Below, in pieces: positions 58,939 through 64,000 of a DNA stretch of 64,000 nt. The notes below the pieces were generated by a model. It made no database searches. It was not told the origin of the DNA and worked only from the letters and a program-made list of their open reading frames with translations. Every line of letters starts with the position of its first letter. Positions within the stretch are counted from its first letter, which is position 1. Position numbers and translations under genes: made by a program. This DNA is from Panacagrimonas sp965216805 (lineage in GTDB: Bacteria; Pseudomonadota; Gammaproteobacteria; Nevskiales; Nevskiaceae): positions 2,046,001 to 2,110,000 of the forward strand of contig NZ_CBDCGN010000002.1 of assembly GCF_965216805.1 (NCBI RefSeq), given 5' to 3'.

Positions 58939-60389
58939 GGGGTTTTCTCCATGCTCGTGCCGGACATCGGCTCCATCTCGGACTTCTGCCGCATGTCGGA
59001 CATGCCCTCCATCGCGGGCTTGTCCTTCATTTCTTCCACGCTCTGCATGCCCTCGCTCATGCCGCTGCCTGCGCCCATGCGCTGATAGGCACCGAGCAGG
59101 CTGGCCTCGGAGTCGATGAGGAACTGGCCGGACACGACCACGTTCTGTCCGGCTTCCAGGCCGGACAGGATCACGGTCTCGCCATCGCGCTCGGGCCCGG
59201 CCTCGACGTGCGCCGGGCGGTAGCGGCCTTCGCCCTCGGCCACCATCACCACCGTGCGCGTGCCGGTGCGAATCACCGCCTCGGTCGGCACGAGCAGGAC
59301 GTCGCGCTGCGCGCCGCCGAAGAGCGTCACGTCCGCGAACATGCCGGGACGCAGCGCGCCCTCGGCGTTGTCGAACACCAAGCGAGCTTTCAGCGTGCGC
59401 GTCATCGTGTCGAGCTGCGGGTACAGGTAATCGACGCGGCCCTCGAACACCTTGCCGGGCAGCGACTTCAGCCGCGCTTCGGCGCTGCGCCCCTCCTTGA
59501 TCCAGCCGGCCTGCACCTCCGGAATCTCGACCAACAGCCACACCTGCGAAAGATCGGCGAGCTTCATCAGCGGCATGCCGGGTGCGATCTGCGCGCCCTC
59601 GCGCGCCATCAGTTCCATCACGAAGCCCGACGCCGGTGCGAACACGCCGGACTGGCTGCTCGCACCCGCGCCGCCACCGAGCAGGCGCAGACGCTGCTGG
59701 CTCGCCTTGACCAGTGCCGCATCGCCGCTCGCCTCGGCGAGCTTCAGTTCCTGCCTCGCAGCGAACAGTTCTGGCGAGTAGAGCGCGGCCAGACGCTGCC
59801 CCTGTTTCACCACGTCGCCTTCTGCCCGCACATCCAGCTTCTCGATCCAGCCCGCCGCGCGCGACTCCACCGTCACGATGCGGCGTTCGTCCAGCGCGAC
59901 GCTACCGACGGCGTCCACGCGCTGCCAGAACGTGCCTGTCTTGGCGGGTGCGATGCGCAGGCCCAGGTTCTGTGCCATGCGCGGGTCGATTTCCACCACC
60001 GTTGCGCTCGCCGCTCCAGCGGACTCATCCGCGTACTTGGGCACGAGCTCCATGTCCATGAATGGCGATTTGCCGGGCTTGTCAAAATGCTGGTCCGGCC
60101 GCATCGGGTCGTACCAGTACAGCGGCTTCTTCTCGGCTCCCGACGTCACCATCCCGCCTGTGGGAGCCTCGGTTCGCTGAGTCAGCTTCATGCCGCAAAT
60201 CGGGCAAGAACCAGGTTCATCCTGCCGCACCTGCGGGTGCATCGAGCAGGTGTAGTAGGTCTTGCCCTCGGAGTTCACACGCTTTTCGAGCTGGTGCTTG
60301 TGCGGCGCTTCCGATTGTGCGAGCCACCAGCCGCCGGCACCGAACAGGGCGACGACACCGACGACAGCGAGAACGGATCTGGTTTTCAT
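58935..60389 (-). CDS. cusB: RND periplasmic adaptor, CusB type
   Basis: A 484-residue adaptor from the ATG at 60389, chosen over GTG 60395 because of the GGAGAG site upstream. An N-terminal anchor leads to a heavy-metal binding domain, YTCSMHPQVRQDEPGSCPIC, then YWYDPMRPDQHFDKPGKSPF with a DPM motif. The barrel-sandwich part has GSVALDERRIVTVESRAAG. The C-terminus is Met-rich (GMSEGMQSVEEM, AMEGMSDMRQKSEMEPM). It delivers Cu(I) to CusA. Confidence 0.92.
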   Translation of the reverse strand: MKTRSVLAVVGVVALFGAGGWWLAQSEAPHKHQLEKRVNSEGKTYYTCSMHPQVRQDEPGSCPICGMKLTQRTEAPTGGMVTSGAEKKPLYWYDPMRPDQHFDKPGKSPFMDMELVPKYADESAGAASATVVEIDPRMAQNLGLRIAPAKTGTFWQRVDAVGSVALDERRIVTVESRAAGWIEKLDVRAEGDVVKQGQRLAALYSPELFAARQELKLAEASGDAALVKASQQRLRLLGGGAGASSQSGVFAPASGFVMELMAREGAQIAPGMPLMKLADLSQVWLLVEIPEVQAGWIKEGRSAEARLKSLPGKVFEGRVDYLYPQLDTMTRTLKARLVFDNAEGALRPGMFADVTLFGGAQRDVLLVPTEAVIRTGTRTVVMVAEGEGRYRPAHVEAGPERDGETVILSGLEAGQNVVVSGQFLIDSEASLLGAYQRMGAGSGMSEGMQSVEEMKDKPAMEGMSDMRQKSEMEPMSGTSMEKTP

Positions 60390-60425
60390 GGTCACTCTCC
60401 AGCAGGAATTCGGTAGGGGTTTCGA

Positions 60426-61703
60426 TCAGGGCGCGAAGTAGCGGAGCTGCACCTGGTGGCGCGCGGAATCGGCTTGCAGGTCGAGCTTCTGCATGGCGAT
60501 TTCGAGCGCGCGCCGACGCGCGTCGAGCACCTCGCGCAGCGCGCCCGAGCCCGCGCCGTAAGCGGCGAGCGCCGCATTCACGCGCGACTCGGCCTGCTGC
60601 AGCAGCAGGCTGTCGTAGCGCGCAAGGCGCTCCTGCAGGAGCTGCCAGTCGTCGGCATTGGCGCGGATCTCGGCGCGGTGCTCGCGCAGCGCATCGTCGA
60701 GCCGCGCTTGCTGCGAGGCCTGCATGCCGACCGCGGCTTCGAGCTGCGGGTCCTGTCGCCGGGCGGTGAACACCGGCAGCGGAATCTCGACCTGCACCTG
60801 CGCGTAGTCGGCGAACTCGGGGCGATGACCGTAGCCCACGGTGAGCGCCCAATCCGGTCGATAGTCCTGACGTGCGAGCTGCACGTCGGTCTCGGCGGTG
60901 ACTACTTTCTTCCCTTCCGCGAGAAAGTGCGGATGTGTGAGCAGGGCCGCGGAGAGCGCCGCGGCATCGGGCGGCGTTTCGGGCGGCAGTTCGGGGCAGA
61001 TGGGGTTGAACGCCGCCTCACCAATCCAGCGCGCAAGTCCGTTCCGGTAGTGACGTGACTGCTGCGCGAATCCCGCGATCTCATCGCGCAGGGCTTCGGC
61101 CTCGACCTTGGCCGCGAGGAACTCGGCCTGCGTGCCGCGGCCCGCGGTGTAGGCGATCTCGGTGGCCTGCACCTGTCGTTCGGCTTCGGCGAGCGTGCGG
61201 TTCGCGAGCCGGCGGGATTCCTCGGCCTTCCACACATCGAGCCATGCCAAGCCGGTTTCGCGCGCGATCTTCCGCTCGGTGGCGAGCCGTTCGGCATCGA
61301 AGGTGTCGGCCTCGTGCTCCGCGCGTTCGCGCTTGAGACGGCGCTTGTCGGCGCGCGGAAAATCCTGGCGGATGCCGGCCATGATCTGCGTGTCCGACTC
61401 CTCACGCAGCGTGAAGCGATTGGAGCCTTCGAGCGTAAGGTCACTGATGCCAAGGCTGAGCCGCGGATCGGGCAGCTCGCCGGCCGCGATAGCGCGCTGA
61501 CGCGCGGAACGGGCCTCGGCATCCAGTGCGTCGAGTTGCGGCTGACGCTGGATGGCGAGCGCCGCAGCGTCGTCCAGGCTCAGGGCGATCAGCGCGTCGG
61601 ATGCGCCGTCAGCACTCGCGACCGATGGAAGCGTGAGGGAAAGCGTGGCGAGCAGGATCGGGCGCGCGCAACGCGTGATGTGAATCGTGGAGAAAATCGA
61701 CAT
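60426..61703 (-). CDS. cusC: TolC-family outer membrane channel, CusC-type
   Basis: A 425-residue protein from the ATG at 61703 with a signal peptide (ATLSLTLPSVASADG). Two OEP repeats: LSLDDAAALAIQRQPQLDAL starts the first, and GSGALREVLDARRRALEIAM the last. It lies 36 bases upstream of cusB and completes the CusCBA tripartite pump. It is unrelated in detail to the czcC copies beyond the fold. Confidence 0.88.
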   Translation of the reverse strand: MSIFSTIHITRCARPILLATLSLTLPSVASADGASDALIALSLDDAAALAIQRQPQLDALDAEARSARQRAIAAGELPDPRLSLGISDLTLEGSNRFTLREESDTQIMAGIRQDFPRADKRRLKRERAEHEADTFDAERLATERKIARETGLAWLDVWKAEESRRLANRTLAEAERQVQATEIAYTAGRGTQAEFLAAKVEAEALRDEIAGFAQQSRHYRNGLARWIGEAAFNPICPELPPETPPDAAALSAALLTHPHFLAEGKKVVTAETDVQLARQDYRPDWALTVGYGHRPEFADYAQVQVEIPLPVFTARRQDPQLEAAVGMQASQQARLDDALREHRAEIRANADDWQLLQERLARYDSLLLQQAESRVNAALAAYGAGSGALREVLDARRRALEIAMQKLDLQADSARHQVQLRYFAP

Positions 61704-61727
61704 GGCTGCCTCTCGATGACGGGAAAG

Positions 61728-61781
61728 GTGCAGCCCAGAGGGCTGCACGGGTCATGAGCCGCCCTGCGCGAGGCGCAGGGC
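61728..61781 (-). other. two adjacent perfect hairpins in the leader between the Cys-rich gene and cusC
   Basis: GTGCAGCCC (61728-61736) pairs with GGGCTGCAC (61740-61748), loop 3 bases. GCCCTGCGC (61761-61769) pairs with GCGCAGGGC (61773-61781), loop 3 bases. They sit between the Cys-rich first gene and cusC, suggesting partial termination or RNA processing that sets the ratio of the two products. Confidence 0.6.
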
Positions 61782-61790
61782 GGGCAGCGT

Positions 61791-62195
61791 TTAGAGCCGC
61801 AGGCGAGCCGTGGTGAGGTAGGTTCGGGTGCCGCTGCCGAGTGGCGGACCTCGTACGGGTGGCAGCGTCGCAACCGTGCGTGTCGTCGGGTCCGTCAGAT
61901 TCCACGACGTGGAAGGAAGCAGTACGACGGCCGGCAAATCGAGTGCGGGAACCTGCGCAAGCAGGCCCGGCTGATGGTGGTCCAGGGCCGCGTCGGCGAC
62001 CACATCGCAGCAGCCCGGCGCTGCCTCAGCCTCGACCGCCGCCTTCGAGTCCGGCATCGCGTGGTCGGGCGCCTCGTGCCCATTCGGGCAGCAGCACTCT
62101 GCGCGCACCACGTCCAGACCATCCATCCGGCACGCATAACCCGTCGTGACCCACGACAGGCTGATGATCAGCAGGAGGCTGATGAAACGGCGCAT
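61791..62195 (-). CDS. secreted Cys-rich protein, paralogue of 36143
   Basis: A 134-residue protein from the ATG at 62195 with a signal peptide (ISLLLIISLSWVTTGYA). Motifs AECCCPNGHEAPDH and PGCCDVVADAALDHH are followed by a Pro/Val-rich part and the end TYLTTARLRL. It is the first gene after the MerR-type promoter and heads the copper block, so it is likely copper-induced. The Cys and His pattern suggests Cu(I) binding in the periplasm. Confidence 0.7.
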   Translation of the reverse strand: MRRFISLLLIISLSWVTTGYACRMDGLDVVRAECCCPNGHEAPDHAMPDSKAAVEAEAAPGCCDVVADAALDHHQPGLLAQVPALDLPAVVLLPSTSWNLTDPTTRTVATLPPVRGPPLGSGTRTYLTTARLRL

Positions 62196-62202
62196 GGGAC
62201 AC

Positions 62203-62233
62203 AGCGTAAACCCTTGTGTTACCCAAGGGTCAA
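62203..62233 (-). promoter_or_regulatory. MerR/CueR-type promoter for the copper block
   Basis: On the minus strand TTGACC (62233-62228) is followed by a 19-base spacer, CTTGGGTAACACAAGGGTT, and a -10 TACGCT (62208-62203). The spacer holds a CCTTG...CAAGG dyad like CueR targets. It lies 8 bases before the ATG, so the transcript would have a very short leader. No cueR-like gene is in this window. Confidence 0.75.
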
Positions 62234-62617
62234 GCCTTTCATGCCCCAAGCGCCGGAATTCATGCTTTTCTCTTTCCATACGGCTGCAACGTCAACGCTT
62301 GGTATCGGCCGCGACCGGCATCCGCCGTTAGATCGCCCAGACAACTATTAGCAGACCTGTATCAGAGGTCGTGCGGTAGTGACCTGCTATGGCGATCCAC
62401 CCATCTGCGCATCAACGTCCGCTTTCGACTGCTCTATCGACGTGTGCCGAAGACCGCTTCGGGCTGAACTCAGCCTCCGGCCTTCTTGGTGAGGAGTGTC
62501 CGCCTTCAGGCACCGAGACCGGGACCGCAAGGAGACTCACGCACGTTCCTAAAGTCGGGGGTACTGGCGCAGTTTGACCTGGCCATCAGTGGTGCACTTT
62601 GAGGTGGCCAGCAGGGC
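62234..62617. other. no supported gene
   Basis: About 380 bases with only short open frames lacking recognised features. The base composition is lower in GC around 62240-62420 than in the neighbouring genes by eye. It may be decayed island DNA between the copper block and the right edge. Confidence 0.45.
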
Positions 62618-62797
62618 GTGGAGTTGTCGGCCCCGCGACGCTTGCTGCTTCCCTTGAGCGGTGCCCGGGTGGCCGACATGAGTATGGTCAGGGTCTCCCC
62701 GGCAGGCTATTACCTTCATTGGCCACGCCTCGGCGGCTATCTCTGGGTAACCGATTTGTTCGGGCTGAACTTTCGGCAAGTCCTCGACGAATTGTAG
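62618..62797 (+). CDS. DUF2442-like fragment
   Basis: A 59-residue frame from a GTG at 62618. SAPRRLLLPLSGARVAD, VRVSPAGYYLHWPRLGG and VTDLFGLNF resemble the second half of DUF2442 proteins (Arg-rich strand, then GxxxHWPxLD). The expected N-terminal strand would lie before an in-frame TGA at 62600. It is most likely a remnant. Support is weak. Confidence 0.3.
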   Translation: MELSAPRRLLLPLSGARVADMSMVRVSPAGYYLHWPRLGGYLWVTDLFGLNFRQVLDEL

Positions 62798-62859
62798 CGA
62801 TTGCTCACCTTCCGAAGCGCCCTCGCGCTGCGTCCGGCCTCGCGATTTCTCGACGGCTC

Positions 62860-63468
62860 TCAGCTCCGCCGTTCTGGGAATCGATAGCTTCCGAATTGCC
62901 GGACCACCCCTGTCACCACTCCCCAGATCGAATCTCCCTGGTCGGGCTGCAGCGGTCGGCTTCGATGCTCTGAGTTCGTCGAGTCGGGCTCGAGCGAAGG
63001 GGTTCGTCGTCTTGCCACGAAGCGGTGGACGGTCAGGTCCCGGTTCTCCAGCACTGCCAGCACGATATCGCCAGTCGCTGGCTTCAACCGGCGATCCACC
63101 AGCACGCGGTCGCCATCGAGGATTCCCGCTCGGTCCATCGCGTCTCCGCGGACCGTGTACACGAAGGTAGAGCCAGGTTCAGGAGTCAGCGGGTCATGGG
63201 AGCCGTCGCCGGCGAGACCACCCCCCAGCGCGTTTGTTGCCATCTCCCGCACGAGGTTTAAATCGATTCCCTGGGCCGACGGCCTTTGGCCCTGCGCACC
63301 ATGCCATCCGGCCAGGGCATGCGCCCCACGGGAATACTCCTGAAGCTGGGCAAGCATGGAATCGACCAGCGAGGTCGGTACTCGCATTACCCGCGTTTCT
63401 TCCCCGTGGTATCGCCCCGAGCCTGCCGGCCTGCCAGCACCCGCTCGACGTCCGCCGTGCCTAGCCAT
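62860..63468 (-). CDS. S24/UmuD-like protein lacking both catalytic residues
   Basis: A 202-residue protein from the ATG at 63468. N-terminal RRAGAGRPAGSGRYHGEETR and MRVPTSLVDSMLAQLQEY match the leader of UmuD-like proteins on mobile elements. Residues ~98-160 are the S24 fold: TFVYTVRGDAMDRAGILDGD and VDRRLKPATGDIVLAVL. The catalytic Ser of GDSM is Ala110 and the catalytic Lys is His148 (TVHRF), so self-cleavage should not occur. No umuC follows. A non-cleavable regulator or decoy is possible. Confidence 0.8.
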   Translation of the reverse strand: MARHGGRRAGAGRPAGSGRYHGEETRVMRVPTSLVDSMLAQLQEYSRGAHALAGWHGAQGQRPSAQGIDLNLVREMATNALGGGLAGDGSHDPLTPEPGSTFVYTVRGDAMDRAGILDGDRVLVDRRLKPATGDIVLAVLENRDLTVHRFVARRRTPSLEPDSTNSEHRSRPLQPDQGDSIWGVVTGVVRQFGSYRFPERRS

Positions 63469-63619
63469 GCACAGCCCTCCGCACGGTGCCAGCGCTGTCG
63501 GACGGCCAGCACCACAGGGCATTGCTTCGCGACGCCCTTAGGGGGCGGCCATAACCATGAAGGTTCTGAATCATTTTCCCTGCAAAAAAGGACTTCTCCA
63601 GACTGTTGATATACGTTAC

Positions 63620-63625
63620 TATAAT
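63620..63625 (+). promoter_or_regulatory. candidate -10 box
   Basis: TATAAT at 63620-63625 is a perfect -10 hexamer in an AT-rich patch 40 bases before the ATG of the last gene. No clear -35 is seen at 17 bases; TTGATA lies only 9 bases away. The patch divides the S24-like gene and the rightward gene. Confidence 0.4.
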
Positions 63626-63664
63626 CATGTTGGCAAGCTTCGAACCGGCATCAGGGGAACGGCA

Positions 63665-64000
63665 ATGCGACAGAATCAGAGGTCTTCCCAGGCAATCGGT
63701 CCACTACGGGCCGCGCCCCTGGCGCTTCGCTTGGTGGAGGCCTGGGAAGCCGAGCGGGCGCAACGGGGCCGCGCGAAGCGCGGAATGCGCGTCGAATTGA
63801 AGATTTGCGTTTCTGACCGCGGTGATTCCCCGGCCAGAAGCCAAGCAGCGCTTCGGCTCATTGAGCGGTGGTGCCTGAAGGATTACCGCCCGCGTCGATT
63901 GCAGGCCGATGGCTCGCTCATCGAGCTCGCCCTGCCCCCCACGGGCGGTTCGATTGATCAGGCGGCGCAAGCGCTGCTCGAGCGGATTCGCAGCGTCGGG
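63665..64000 (+). CDS. hypothetical protein, runs off the window
   Basis: An open frame of 112 codons from the ATG at 63665 without a stop to the last base. It is Arg/Ala-rich, soluble and mixed alpha/beta: LALRLVEAWEAERAQRGRAK, then RVELKICVSDRGDSPARSQA and ADGSLIELALPPTGGS. A TATAAT box lies upstream and it is divergent from the S24-like gene. The family is not recognised; many integrative elements carry such proteins at this position, but that is only a guess. Confidence 0.6.
   Translation, partial: MRQNQRSSQAIGPLRAAPLALRLVEAWEAERAQRGRAKRGMRVELKICVSDRGDSPARSQAALRLIERWCLKDYRPRRLQADGSLIELALPPTGGSIDQAAQALLERIRSVG

Overview
The window is GC-rich, densely packed bacterial DNA that reads as an accessory island from a gammaproteobacterium, most likely Xanthomonadales/Lysobacterales. 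The basis for that guess is the codon bias, a CopL-like protein, and the CzcCBA, CusCBA and multicopper-oxidase gene content. The placement is an inference and was not tested by any search. No rRNA, tRNA, CRISPR array or intact insertion sequence is visible.

Left edge (1-3220): two small overlapping genes (a Cys-rich protein and a membrane protein), then a KfrA-like coiled-coil DNA-binding protein divergent from a tyrosine recombinase, with two inverted repeats between them. This looks like the boundary module of a mobile island.

Conflict-system operon (3374-10284): five tightly spaced plus-strand genes encode a calcineurin-like metallophosphoesterase, an all-helical protein, two different P-loop GTPases and a large GAP1-like protein. 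This matches, from memory, the predicted GTPase-associated conflict systems (GASH, double-GTPase and GAP1 families). It is the most interesting locus in the window.

Nickel/cobalt-type block (10379-20713): a minus-strand run holds a CzcCBA-type RND efflux system, an MFS exporter with a His-rich tail, a HupE-like permease, a membrane-anchored protein and small periplasmic proteins. A DmeF-like CDF transporter carries an apparent one-base frameshift. A divergent DmeR/RcnR repressor with an intact H3/C35/H60/H64 metal site follows, and a textbook RcnR-type operator lies between the two.

Small accessory genes (20982-22554): a DUF411-like remnant, then four tiny genes including a Phd-like antitoxin.

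Zinc/cadmium-type block (22808-37395): YnfA and a CadR/PbrR-type MerR regulator are divergent from a long plus-strand operon. It encodes a CDF protein, small membrane, SRPBCC and His-rich proteins, CzcCBA, a fatty acid desaturase, a second CDF, a DUF411 protein, a degenerate rhodanese-cyclase fusion, two EF-hand lipoproteins and a membrane-anchored protein. After a MerR-type promoter come three small secreted proteins and a perfect terminator hairpin.

Middle section (37547-43871): two paralogous membrane proteins, a sterol-desaturase-like protein, an AraC regulator, a DUF4396 protein, a ZntR-like MerR regulator and a TonB-dependent siderophore receptor.

Copper block (43944-62195, all minus strand): it starts at a MerR-type promoter and encodes a Cys-rich protein, CusC, CusB, CusA, a CopL-like protein, a TolC protein with a Met/His-rich tail, a small Met/His-rich protein and a multicopper oxidase. 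Downstream come cytochrome c, an NTF2-like protein, a methyltransferase-like protein, DUF411, a nuclease-like protein, an intact rhodanese-class III cyclase fusion, an outer-membrane protein, two EF-hand lipoproteins, a four-helix copper-storage protein and a DUF305 protein. The order DUF411, rhodanese-cyclase, EF-hand, EF-hand occurs in both the zinc and copper blocks, which suggests a duplicated, undescribed metal-linked signalling module.

Right edge (62618-64000): a DUF2442-like remnant, an S24/UmuD-like protein lacking both catalytic residues, and a divergent gene that runs off the window.
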